Of a DNA stretch of 30,889 nt, positions 1-8,395 are shown piece after piece. Below the pieces are notes generated by a model. It was not told the DNA's origin, did not search any database, and was given only the letters and a program-made list of their open reading frames with translations. The stretch is from Rickettsiales bacterium UBA2645 (lineage in GTDB: Bacteria; Pseudomonadota; Alphaproteobacteria; Rickettsiales; UBA1997): positions 1 to 30,889 of the forward strand of contig DENL01000051.1 in assembly GCA_002359655.1 (NCBI GenBank), given 5' to 3'. The translations under genes and the position numbers were made by a program. How positions within the stretch are numbered: position 1 is the first letter of the stretch; the number at the start of each line of letters is the position of its first letter.

Positions 1-455
1 TCTTCTCTAAATTTTTTAATCTCTTCATCACTAAGTCTTCTGCGATCAGCAAAATCAAAATTCTTGGCATCAAAAATCACGATTCCTTCTTCTTTAATGT
101 CCGAATAAAAATATTGTCCGACAGAAAGCTTGTTATTCAGCTCTTCAATATCGTGAGTTAAAATTCTTGGATCAGCGCTTAAGTGCAAATTGCGGCATTT
201 CTCACCAATTTCGTGCCACAGATTTGTATCAAGCGCAGTAGTAGCCTCGCGAGTCACAACCAAAATATCGTAATCAGAAACATGACCAGATTTTCTATCT
301 TCAGCTAAATCTTTTTTCTCTTTGTAATCGCCTCTGGCGTAAGAACCAAACAGGATAATCTTTTCAATATCTTTGCAGTTATCGCAAATTGTTGAGATGA
401 TTTTTTCTAACTCATCTTGTTTGAGTTGAGGTAAGTGTTTTAGGGAATTTTTCAT
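1..455 (-). CDS. MNT-type nucleotidyltransferase, probably MNT-HEPN fusion (3' end outside window)
   Basis: I translated this reading frame by hand; it starts at the ATG at 455 and runs off the left edge, so about 151 N-terminal residues are visible. Around residues 36-43 it has the nucleotidyltransferase motif GSYARGDY, followed about 20 residues later by SDYDILVV, the metal-binding acidic pair of the polymerase-beta-like MNT fold. The stretch after the domain (IVIFDAKNF, then ADRRRLSDEEI) resembles the junction into the C-terminal HEPN domain in fused MNT-HEPN proteins of about 300 residues, but that domain lies off the window. Members transfer nucleotides (often AMP) to a protein or small-molecule target, and many act as antitoxins of HEPN RNases. 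The target here is unknown. The family is fairly sure; the fusion is likely. Confidence 0.72.
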   Translation of the reverse strand, partial: MKNSLKHLPQLKQDELEKIISTICDNCKDIEKIILFGSYARGDYKEKKDLAEDRKSGHVSDYDILVVTREATTALDTNLWHEIGEKCRNLHLSADPRILTHDIEELNNKLSVGQYFYSDIKEEGIVIFDAKNFDFADRRRLSDEEIKKFRE

Positions 456-506
456 GATGTTAGTTGTATTTATTTAATCGTCTAAATTGCCAGCTTTCAA
501 AGCAAC

Positions 507-530
507 TTTATAATTTATCACACTGATAAA
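507..530 (-). promoter_or_regulatory. Operator-like inverted repeat next to a possible -10 box
   Basis: A perfect 7-bp inverted repeat, TTTATCA-CAC-TGATAAA, lies at 514-530. Read on the minus strand it is followed one base later by TATAAA (507-512), which could be a -10 element about 50 bp upstream of the nucleotidyltransferase start at 455. A repeat placed just upstream of -10 is a classic position for a repressor. No good -35 box is visible at the right distance. The site is seen; its function is inferred. Confidence 0.3.
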
Positions 531-650
531 CAGTTGAAAAAGAGTTATTGAAGGCGATTAAAAAAACAACTTATTCAAAATGAAAAAATAAATTTTGATT
601 TGTCGAGCAGCAAAAAATTAGGTAAATTGTGACGATCAAAGTTTTAGAAT

Positions 651-2054
651 TCATGGCATAAAAACCATCATTTTGTAGTCAGCAATAGCATTTTGGTATT
701 TTTCACAAATCTCGATCACCGCAGCTTTTGCAGCAGCGGTATCTTGTTCGCGCAAATTTACTAAAAAGAAATTGCTTGCACCGTGTTTAAATTTTTCGCG
801 CTCAGAATTTTCAAGCAATTCAGCCAGCTTGGCTTCTTCTGCAATGTTGTGATGCATTTCAACAACGCTTGTGATTTGTATTTTTATTTGTTCAATCTCG
901 GCTTTTATTTTTTCTTCAATTAGCTGCTGCTCATATTTTAAAGAGCTTAATTTTGATTCATAATTAATGACTTTACCCTTTGCCTCGCGTCTTTGCAGTG
1001 GAATTGAAAATTCTAATCCTGCGTAATTATTACCTTGCGACCTTGATATTGGGCCATTTCCCAAATCTTTTGAAACTCCAAAATCAATGTCTAATTGTGG
1101 TTTTAGAAGGTTATCGGAATATTTTAGCTGATTGAGATTTTCATCTCTTTTGATTTTCAAAATTCTGATCTCTGGTCGATTTACTAAAGCTAGTTCAATA
1201 TCATTTTTAGCTTTTGCGGCAGAAATTTCCTGTAGAGAAAAATTTATTTCAGATACTTGATGTGGCTCTGCAATTAAAGGCTTTCCCTCGCTGTCACGCC
1301 AAAATAGAGAAAGATAAATTGCACTGTTTTCCAAATCTTGTCTGGCTTTGATCAAAGCATTTTTACGCCGCAAAACATTTTTTTTATTTTCGGTAACAAT
1401 GATTTGGGCGACATCGCCTTTTTGTAATTTTTCTTCCAACTGCTTTTGGCGTGTCAAAGAAAGTTGATAAAGATCTTCATAAATTTGAAAAATCTTTGCC
1501 GTGGCAATCCACTTCCAATATGCCTTGCTGGCGTCGCGTTCGATTTCTTTTTTTATTGTTTCGAGTTGGACTTTGCTTTCTTGCAAACCCAAATTTGCCA
1601 AAATTACTTCCAAACGATTTTCATCAATTGTGCTATTTTTTAGCAAAGAAAACTTCGCGCCAGATCGATATTCTCCGCCGCTATTGGTCAGCATTTGACC
1701 TTCATACTCAGCAAAGCTACCAAGAGATTTGCGGAAACCGCCGTAAACTTTTCCGCTTAAAAAACCTATTTCTTTTTCAAGCAAAAGGTCAGAAGTTTTT
1801 CCGTCATAAAAGCCACGGCTTTTGTCGTAATAATTTTGTTTCAGCCTGATATCAAAAAATCCAAGAGCAGCTAGAGCAGAGCCCTGAGCAGCATTTACTT
1901 TTTCGTAATAAGATAAAATTTGCGGATAGTTTCTTACGGCGGATTCGACAACTTGTTTTTGAGAAAGGTGACTGAAATTTTTAGCCAAAACAAAATTATT
2001 TGGCGCAAAAAATATTATCAAAAAAAATGCTGTTTTGCAGAATTTTATTTTCAT
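651..2054 (-). CDS. TolC-family outer membrane efflux protein
   Basis: This 467-residue protein begins with a signal peptide (positively charged start, hydrophobic FFLIIFFAP, likely cleavage after VLA near residue 24). It is then rich in long amphipathic helices with repeated Gln, Glu, Lys and Ala, as in the alpha-helical barrel of TolC-like proteins. Segments such as LVNRPEIRILKIKRDENLNQ and a later LEFSIPLQRREAKGK match the conserved strand and helix parts of the OEP family, at normal length. It should form the outer membrane channel of a tripartite exporter. Its ATG follows the stop of the upstream membrane-domain/adaptor gene with no gap (TAAATG), so the two are translationally coupled and presumably work together. 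Confidence 0.88.
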   Translation of the reverse strand: MKIKFCKTAFFLIIFFAPNNFVLAKNFSHLSQKQVVESAVRNYPQILSYYEKVNAAQGSALAALGFFDIRLKQNYYDKSRGFYDGKTSDLLLEKEIGFLSGKVYGGFRKSLGSFAEYEGQMLTNSGGEYRSGAKFSLLKNSTIDENRLEVILANLGLQESKVQLETIKKEIERDASKAYWKWIATAKIFQIYEDLYQLSLTRQKQLEEKLQKGDVAQIIVTENKKNVLRRKNALIKARQDLENSAIYLSLFWRDSEGKPLIAEPHQVSEINFSLQEISAAKAKNDIELALVNRPEIRILKIKRDENLNQLKYSDNLLKPQLDIDFGVSKDLGNGPISRSQGNNYAGLEFSIPLQRREAKGKVINYESKLSSLKYEQQLIEEKIKAEIEQIKIQITSVVEMHHNIAEEAKLAELLENSEREKFKHGASNFFLVNLREQDTAAAKAAVIEICEKYQNAIADYKMMVFMP

Positions 2055-4043
2055 TTAGTGATGATTTTCTGATTGTTTTTCTTTGCTAAAATTATGTTTC
2101 AAACTTTCATCAAAGCTTGGTGGAAAGCTGTTTAATTGACGCCAAAATTCATAACCAAGACTAACATTATTGAGCAAAATCCAAGCTTGTGCTTTGGCTC
2201 CGTGTTTTAAAAATCTTTGATCTGGCCATTCTTCTTTCTCATCTTTTTTGATGATGACGCGGAATTTACCATTATCAGAAATTGAAGAATCGACCGAAGA
2301 AATAACGCCGCCAAAAGTTCCTACCGCTAAAGAAGGCCAGCCACTAAATTGAATTATTGGCCAACCTTCAAATTGTAAACGCACCTTGCGACCAGCAAAA
2401 ATCAGCGGAATATCGTTACCACTTACATAGACTTCAACTGCTGGATCTTCTAGGTTTGGTGCAAAAGTTGCTAATCTATCACCAGATTTGACAATTGTAG
2501 CATTGTCTCCAGCCAATACTTTTAGAATCACTCCGTCTTTTGGTGCAAAAATAATCTGGTTTTCTTGACGTGATAATTTGGTTTCGGATTCTGCGAGTTC
2601 AGAAATTGCAGATTCTGTGGCGGCAAGAAGTTTTTTATATTCAATTTTAGCTTCCTCGAAATCTCGGCGTGAACTAAGACCTTTGGCAAAAAGCTCTTCT
2701 TGGCGTTGATAGTTAATCTGAGAGGTTTGGGAAGCAATTTTTGTTACTTGTAATTTACGCTTTTTAGCATCGCGTTCAGATTTTAATCGCTCTAAAATCT
2801 GTGGATCGTTATCAACAATTTCGACTAACTTTTCATCTTTTTTTACTTGTGATCCGTCTTTAACATACCACTTCTTAATCCGACCATTTATCGGAGCGCT
2901 GATATTTTGAGAGCGATCATTCGGATCAGTCGCAATAACTTGTCCAAAACCTTTTGAAGTTTGCTGCCAAGGCGTAAATCCCAAAATCAGAATTAATAAA
3001 ATCAAAAAAGCGGCGACAATTTTTGGCGCTATTTTTAAAGGTCTGGGAAGTTTGATTTTTTTTAAATTAGTAAAAGATTCGAAATCTTTTTTAGATAAAG
3101 GAAAATCATAAAACTTTGACAGCTTTTGGCAGGAAGCGATAAGATCGTAAAAGTTTTCAAAGTCGCGTCCAAGTTGAGAAAAATTATAAAGTACTGCTGA
3201 TAAAACTAACTCTGCTGCAACCAGTTGGCCAATAGTTAATTGGTTTTTCAGCACAAGCCAACTGCCAATCGTCAATAAAGCAACGCTGGCAAAAACATAA
3301 AGGGCGAGAAGTAAAAGCACTTGCGCAAAAAGGCTTCTAAAATGTTTTTTGCGTTTGGCTAGATACTCACCAGTAATTAGATCGATCTTATTTTTTATAT
3401 CAAAACTGTTGAGATTTTCTGCCTCAGAAATTTCTGCAAAACAATCTACCAAATCATATTTTTTTTGGCTTTCCAAAAAAGAATAATTAATCGCCCGACT
3501 ATAAAATTTTGACCAAATCAGCCACAAAGAAATAATTATAATTAAGCTGAAAAGAAAAAATATCGGATGATAAAAACTAACTACAACTAATCCAGTCAAG
3601 CCTTGAATTAGAGTTGCAAAAGTTTTGGTTAAAAATTTTGGAATGGTTTTTTTGATTGTGATAGTTTCAAAAAAACGATTAACTTCAGCCCGATAGTCTT
3701 GATTTTCCTGTTTTGATTTTGAAATTGAGATAGCAATTTCTGCGGCTGTTTTGGCAAAAAAGCGGCGCTGAAAAACTTCTGTAATATGAAATTGCAAGGC
3801 ATTTAAAATTGCCCAAAATATCAATATAAACAATAGTACAAAACCAAGAACAAAAATTGGCTGTGCTGTTGCTGTAAAAGAAACTGAGCTTATTAAAAAT
3901 TGAACCGAAATTGGAACCGCCAAAAAAAGCAGACTGATTGCAATTCCATAAATTAAGCTAATCCAAAAAAAGGCTACTTCAGAGCGCAGAGTTTTTTTCA
4001 AATAGAAAAAAACCTGTACTTGATCTGATTTGATTTGTGTCAT
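2055..4043 (-). CDS. Fusion of ABC-exporter membrane domain and HlyD-type periplasmic adaptor, lacking an ATPase domain
   Basis: I start this at the ATG at 4043 (662 residues), 5 bases after the stop of the SulP gene; an in-frame TTG at 4094 would overlap that gene. Residues of about 22-310 look like a type 1 ABC exporter membrane domain with several hydrophobic helices and the phrase LTIGQLVAAELV, typical of type I secretion exporters. No Walker A, signature LSGGQ or Walker B follows. Instead a linker leads to one membrane helix (about 340-357, ending in FTPWQQ) and an HlyD adaptor: lipoyl-type half-motif APINGRIKKWYVKDG, a coiled-coil hairpin with ELFAKGLSSRRDFEEA, the second half FAPKDGVILKVLAGD, and a C-terminal barrel with GWPSLAVGTFGG. 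Normally the exporter with its ATPase and the adaptor are separate genes. It probably docks to the TolC-type product encoded next door. Substrate and energy source are unknown. Confidence 0.8.
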   Translation of the reverse strand: MTQIKSDQVQVFFYLKKTLRSEVAFFWISLIYGIAISLLFLAVPISVQFLISSVSFTATAQPIFVLGFVLLFILIFWAILNALQFHITEVFQRRFFAKTAAEIAISISKSKQENQDYRAEVNRFFETITIKKTIPKFLTKTFATLIQGLTGLVVVSFYHPIFFLFSLIIIISLWLIWSKFYSRAINYSFLESQKKYDLVDCFAEISEAENLNSFDIKNKIDLITGEYLAKRKKHFRSLFAQVLLLLALYVFASVALLTIGSWLVLKNQLTIGQLVAAELVLSAVLYNFSQLGRDFENFYDLIASCQKLSKFYDFPLSKKDFESFTNLKKIKLPRPLKIAPKIVAAFLILLILILGFTPWQQTSKGFGQVIATDPNDRSQNISAPINGRIKKWYVKDGSQVKKDEKLVEIVDNDPQILERLKSERDAKKRKLQVTKIASQTSQINYQRQEELFAKGLSSRRDFEEAKIEYKKLLAATESAISELAESETKLSRQENQIIFAPKDGVILKVLAGDNATIVKSGDRLATFAPNLEDPAVEVYVSGNDIPLIFAGRKVRLQFEGWPIIQFSGWPSLAVGTFGGVISSVDSSISDNGKFRVIIKKDEKEEWPDQRFLKHGAKAQAWILLNNVSLGYEFWRQLNSFPPSFDESLKHNFSKEKQSENHH

Positions 4044-4048
4044 TTCTC

Positions 4049-5956
4049 TTAGTAAAAAGTTACTACTCCAGTTGCTACGTCGTACATACCGCAAACTATA
4101 GCAATCTTTCCTCGTTTATGGAGGTTGCGGATTATTTTGCTTTCTTTGGTGATGTACTTGGTCACTTCTTTGACATTAATTTCTGCAACTTTTTCGATAA
4201 AATCTTGATGATGAGAATCAAATTTAGTGATTTCTGTTCTGGCTGATTTTACTGCTGGTTTTATTTTCTTTAACAGTCCTGTAAGCTTTCCCATTTCAAC
4301 ATGAGAGCAAGCACCTTTAATAGCTCCGCAACCAGAATGGCCCAAAACCATAATCAGCTTGGCGCCAGCAACTTCGCAGGCAAATTCCATGCTGCCAATA
4401 ATATCGTCATTCAAAATATTTCCAGCGATACGACAGCTGAAAATATCGCCCAAACCTTGATCAAAAATTAATTCTGCTGAAGTGCGCGAATCAATGCAGC
4501 TTAAGATAAAAGCAAATGGATTTTGTTGATCAGAAGTTTCGTTGATTTGACTTAGTAAATTCCGGTTTAGATTGAGGTTGTTAACAAAGCGGCGATTACC
4601 GTCTTTCAACATTTGAATTGATTCTTCCGGAGTTAAAGAGTCGCGTTTTTCTTTGGTCAGAGCTGTAATAAAATCTTTTCCTTGTGAGTTTTTAGCGCGC
4701 TGATTATTGCGAATAATAAAGATAGCAGCGACTGCCATGCCAATTCCAACGCCTTTTAAAAGATCAAAATATAGCATGCCAATAATTGTGGCTAAGAAAG
4801 GTAAAAAATGCTCATAACCTAACTTGTACATTTTTTTAAAAATTTCTGGCTTAGCTAATTTATAACCAATAACCAAAAGAATGCAGGCCAAGGTGGCAAG
4901 TGGAATCATGTTTAGTAAAGACGGAATTACGATTGCTGAAATTAGCAAAAAGAAACCATGCAAGATTGTAGATAATTTGCTTTTGGCGCCAAAATCTATG
5001 TTGGCGCTTGATCTTACTACAACTTGAGTGATTGGCAATCCGCCACATAAACCAGCGATAATATTTCCGACACCTTGTGCTTTCAACTCGCGATTGACTG
5101 GAGTATTGCGTTTTTGAGGATCAAGCTTGTCGGTTGCATCGCAGCAAAGCAAAGTTTCGATACTGGCTATAATTGCCATTACTAAAGCGATCGCATAAAT
5201 TTTAGGATTTAAAATTTGTGAAAAATCTGGTGAAGTAAATTGCGATAAAAATCCGCCAAAACTTTCTGCAACTGGTATTTGAACTAATTGACTTGGGTTT
5301 AACACAAAAAAATTGCTCAGAGTTATTCCGGCAATTACGGCCATTAAAGGACTTGGAATCGCTTTAAAAATTTTATATTTTTTGCTGAGAAATTCTTCCC
5401 AGACCAACAAAATAAAAATTGAGATTATTGCTATTATAATTGCGCTAGGAGTCACGAAATTAAGCATGTGAGCTAATTCGGAAAAAGTATTGGTGCTGTC
5501 GAGAGTTTCAAAATCAAAATCATCTTTAAATTCTTTGTCGTAACCAATGGCATGAGGAATTTGTTTTAAAATAATTATCAGTCCAATTCCACTCAGCATA
5601 CCTTTTACGACAGAGTTTGGAAAATAATTAGCAAGATTACCCATCTTTAAAAATCCGGCTATTATTTGAATTATTCCCATCAAAACTACTGCTACTAAAA
5701 ATGACTGCCAAGAGTCATTGAGGCTAGCAATATATCCCAAAACTACAACTGACAAACCAGCTGCAGGCCCAGAAACACCAAGAGCAGAACCGCTCAAAGC
5801 TCCGACAACAATTCCACCAATAATACCAGAAATAATACCAGCAAAAAGTGGTGCGCCCGAAGCCAAAGCAATACCAAGACAAAGCGGTAAAGCGACTAAG
5901 AAAACTACCAGACTCGCAAATAAATCTTGGCGAAAGTGGGCAAAAATATTTTTCAT
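4049..5956 (-). CDS. SulP anion transporter fused to beta-carbonic anhydrase
   Basis: This 635-residue protein has an N-terminal SulP transporter core (about residues 10-420) with many membrane helices; the motif VSGPAAGLSV is near residue 61. In place of the usual STAS domain there is a beta-class carbonic anhydrase (about 445-635). Its zinc site is complete: C487 and D489-R491 in CIDSR, then H540 and C543 in GHSGCG. SulP-carbonic anhydrase fusions are a known architecture and are thought to move bicarbonate or another anion while interconverting CO2 and bicarbonate; the actual substrate is inferred here. The gene starts at ATG 5956 and ends 5 bases before the next gene, so it is probably in one transcript with the exporter genes. 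Confidence 0.93.
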   Translation of the reverse strand: MKNIFAHFRQDLFASLVVFLVALPLCLGIALASGAPLFAGIISGIIGGIVVGALSGSALGVSGPAAGLSVVVLGYIASLNDSWQSFLVAVVLMGIIQIIAGFLKMGNLANYFPNSVVKGMLSGIGLIIILKQIPHAIGYDKEFKDDFDFETLDSTNTFSELAHMLNFVTPSAIIIAIISIFILLVWEEFLSKKYKIFKAIPSPLMAVIAGITLSNFFVLNPSQLVQIPVAESFGGFLSQFTSPDFSQILNPKIYAIALVMAIIASIETLLCCDATDKLDPQKRNTPVNRELKAQGVGNIIAGLCGGLPITQVVVRSSANIDFGAKSKLSTILHGFFLLISAIVIPSLLNMIPLATLACILLVIGYKLAKPEIFKKMYKLGYEHFLPFLATIIGMLYFDLLKGVGIGMAVAAIFIIRNNQRAKNSQGKDFITALTKEKRDSLTPEESIQMLKDGNRRFVNNLNLNRNLLSQINETSDQQNPFAFILSCIDSRTSAELIFDQGLGDIFSCRIAGNILNDDIIGSMEFACEVAGAKLIMVLGHSGCGAIKGACSHVEMGKLTGLLKKIKPAVKSARTEITKFDSHHQDFIEKVAEINVKEVTKYITKESKIIRNLHKRGKIAIVCGMYDVATGVVTFY

Positions 5957-6004
5957 TTTTTTAAAATTAGATTAGCAAAAAATTTGTGGTGGCAAAGTTT
6001 TAAT

Positions 6005-6298
6005 CTAGCAATTTGGGGGAGAAGTTAGGACGGTAAGAAAGTTAGTTTGCAACTTGTTTTGATTTTTACTTTCAAGCAAGAGAGATATTTTAAGAAATTC
6101 AAAGCCATCTTCGTTTTGGCTAAGAAGTTGATAGTTTTCTGATCCAGAAGCTTCTTCTTTTAAATTATCCTCATCGCAAGAAATATCAAAAATTTCTGAT
6201 TTTTCTAGGTAAGAGTCAGAAAATGAAGATGCTTGAAACCCAAGCAAAAAGCCGATTGCGACTAATAGTAGAATTGTTTTTTTAAGGAAATACGACAT
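6005..6298 (-). CDS. Small exported protein of unknown function
   Basis: This protein of about 97 residues has a hydrophobic N-terminal segment (KKTILLLVAIGFLLGFQ) that looks like a signal peptide or a single anchor, followed by an acidic, Ser/Glu/Asn-rich soluble part and a C-terminal cysteine (SPPNC). I chose the ATG at 6298; an in-frame TTG lies one codon earlier. It sits between the TauE-like and SulP-carbonic anhydrase genes on the same strand, 48 bases before the latter. I recognise no family. It could be a small periplasmic accessory, or a spurious frame in AT-rich DNA, although the clear signal-like start argues for a real gene. Confidence 0.5.
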   Translation of the reverse strand: MSYFLKKTILLLVAIGFLLGFQASSFSDSYLEKSEIFDISCDEDNLKEEASGSENYQLLSQNEDGFEFLKISLLLESKNQNKLQTNFLTVLTSPPNC

Positions 6299-6338
6299 CA
6301 AGTTTATCGATTTATTTTTTTTGACTTTAAACAGGTGC

Positions 6339-7055
6339 TTAGAAAGTTTTCACCAAAAATTTTAGTCCTGCAAAGATTGTCATCAAGCCAATACATTTTT
6401 TAAAAATTTCTTCGCTGACTTTCAAATGTACAAGATGACCTAATTTTATGGCGGCAAAAACAGGAATTACAACCCACCAAATCGCTATAAAAAAATCAGC
6501 TTTAATTTGGTTTTGCAATCCAAGCTGGAGAAAGCGTATCAAGTTAAAAAAGACGAATACCACGGCCATAGTGGTACGCAATTCTGACTTATTTTTAAAA
6601 TTATTTTTTAGAGCGTTAACAAAAAATGGTCCGCCAATTCCAAAAGCTCCGTGACATATTCCGCCTATGAAAATTAGCTGATTTCTGAAAAATTTTGGGA
6701 AAGAAATTTTGTCAAAAAAAATAGTTTTTATCGCAAGCAAAATCAGCAAAATACCAAAAGTTAAAGAAAGGCTTTGCGAAGAAAATTTGCTAAAAATTAA
6801 TACGCCCAAAATTGTTCCAGTCAGGCAAAATGGCAGAAGATTAAGAAAAATTTTTTTGTTAAAAGCTTTATAGTCGGTGTAGGCTATATAAGTGCTGGAG
6901 CAGGTTCCAATGTAAAGACCACATAGAATCATTTCTTTTAAATCCATAAAAAATCCCAAGATGGCATAAGCAATTAATCCGCCACCAAAACCAATTATGC
7001 TTTCAACAAAAAATCCCAGCGAAAAACTTGTTGCGATTAAGATTGTGACTGACAT
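6339..7055 (-). CDS. TauE/SafE (TSUP) family membrane permease
   Basis: This 238-residue integral membrane protein has about seven to eight hydrophobic helices. It carries the duplicated TSUP hallmark: GFFVESIIGFGGGLIAY near residue 15 and GGICHGAFGIGGPFFVNAL near 130, two Gly-rich half-motifs related by internal duplication. Family members export sulfite, sulfoacetate or other organic and inorganic anions; the substrate cannot be read from the sequence. It starts at ATG 7055 and is the first gene of the leftward run that includes the SulP fusion and the exporter-like genes, so it is probably cotranscribed with them. The beta-barrel gene at 7142 is divergent, with an 86-bp shared upstream region. 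Confidence 0.87.
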   Translation of the reverse strand: MSVTILIATSFSLGFFVESIIGFGGGLIAYAILGFFMDLKEMILCGLYIGTCSSTYIAYTDYKAFNKKIFLNLLPFCLTGTILGVLIFSKFSSQSLSLTFGILLILLAIKTIFFDKISFPKFFRNQLIFIGGICHGAFGIGGPFFVNALKNNFKNKSELRTTMAVVFVFFNLIRFLQLGLQNQIKADFFIAIWWVVIPVFAAIKLGHLVHLKVSEEIFKKCIGLMTIFAGLKFLVKTF

Positions 7056-7141
7056 AAATTGATGAAATATATTACTTGCGAGACCGCGTCCTTAGTTGTT
7101 GTAAGTTGGTTACAAGAAAAACATTTCTTAAAAAAATCTAA

Positions 7142-8377
7142 ATGAAAAAGCTGTTTTTACTCTGTTTAATTTTATTGCCGGTAAAGCTGTTAGCGCAAGA
7201 AGATTTAAGCCAAGGTATCTGGAAAGAAATTGTGCAAGAGGAAATCAAAACCAATCAAGCACAAGCCAAATTTTTTGATCCTAGTTTTTCTGGAAATTTT
7301 GTCACAGACTTAAATTACGATCGCAATTATCAGTCAGATAACAGCAATCACAGATATAACGATGCTTTGCTTAAAGGTATTTTTGCCAGCAAGCTGCAAA
7401 TAAACCAAAATTTTTCTGTTAAAAGTTTGCTGCGTTTGGAAGAGTTAAGCAAATATAATTCTAATTTTGCCGCTTCAGCTTTTGGTGGCAATGCTATAAG
7501 TTCAAGTGGTAATAATAGATTTTTTCAAAACGAAGCTCTGCGCGCTGAAGAAATAACCGCTAATTACAATAACAAAAATATCACGATTTTGGCTGGAAAA
7601 TTCACGCCAAATTTCGGAACTAATTGGCAATGGGGCCGCGGCATTTGGTCGAATAATCTTTCTTACAATTATAAACCAACTCAAAAAGTTGGTGCTGGAT
7701 TGTCTTACAAATTAGGAAGTCGTAAAAAAACTGGTCAATATAATTTTGGCTTTGCAACTTTTACCAATGATCGCACTGCGCTTAACAATTCTCTGATTAA
7801 TCAAACTGCTCCATATAACAGAGTTAATAATGCAGGAGATGCTGCAGGCCTTGGTCAATCTTATAATGGTTCACTTGATGTGTTGTTTGATTTCGCTGAG
7901 GGAGAAAAATTATCTTACCATTTTTCTTACATAAATTTGGGCGTTAACAGCAATGCAAGTACTGTAACACCAAGTAAAGTTGCTGATCAAAAAGGTTATG
8001 CCGCAGCGATGAATTATCGTTATCCAATTTCTGATAATTTTTTGCTCGACGGTTTGCTTGAATATGTGCGCATAAAAAACTTAAGCGGCAATTCTGACGT
8101 TGGTGAGCAATATTCTTCAGCCAGCTTGGTTGGTGAAATTTATCGCAATTGGAACATCACTGCCGCAACAACAAATTTAGCGCATCAACAACTAAACTAT
8201 AATGGCTTTGATCAAAATTTATCAGAAATTTCTCTGGGTTATAAATTCGATAAAACCAATTTTTTTGATCAGCTGCTGTTGCAAGTTGGTTACAAAAGTT
8301 TTCGTACAAATTATAAAACCAGTATTGAAACCAACAGCGGTATTGGGGCTTTGTTGCGTTACTCTAAAGCATTCTAA
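7142..8377 (+). CDS. Probable outer membrane beta-barrel protein (porin-like)
   Basis: This 411-residue protein has a clear signal peptide (KKLFLLCLILLPVKLLA, cleavage before QED). The rest is rich in Asn, Tyr, Ser and Gly with alternating polar and hydrophobic stretches such as ITILAGKFTPNFGTNW and LSYHFSYINLGVN, consistent with amphipathic beta strands. It ends in a terminal phenylalanine (LLRYSKAF), the usual C-terminal signature for outer membrane barrel assembly. I do not recognise a named family and the substrate is unknown. It is divergent from the TauE-like gene and lies 18 bases before hisG. Its start codon is directly preceded by TCTAA with no Shine-Dalgarno sequence in view. Confidence 0.72.
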   Translation: MKKLFLLCLILLPVKLLAQEDLSQGIWKEIVQEEIKTNQAQAKFFDPSFSGNFVTDLNYDRNYQSDNSNHRYNDALLKGIFASKLQINQNFSVKSLLRLEELSKYNSNFAASAFGGNAISSSGNNRFFQNEALRAEEITANYNNKNITILAGKFTPNFGTNWQWGRGIWSNNLSYNYKPTQKVGAGLSYKLGSRKKTGQYNFGFATFTNDRTALNNSLINQTAPYNRVNNAGDAAGLGQSYNGSLDVLFDFAEGEKLSYHFSYINLGVNSNASTVTPSKVADQKGYAAAMNYRYPISDNFLLDGLLEYVRIKNLSGNSDVGEQYSSASLVGEIYRNWNITAATTNLAHQQLNYNGFDQNLSEISLGYKFDKTNFFDQLLLQVGYKSFRTNYKTSIETNSGIGALLRYSKAF

Positions 8378-8395
8378 TTTCTTCTTATTCGCAAA

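Noticed and set aside
1446..1849. Overlapping small plus-strand frames inside tolC
   Set aside because: They lie antisense within a well-supported gene, have no family signature and no initiation signals.
4044..4094. TTG start that would extend the membrane-adaptor fusion by 17 residues
   Set aside because: It overlaps the end of the SulP-carbonic anhydrase gene, and an ATG lies at 4043 just after that gene's stop.
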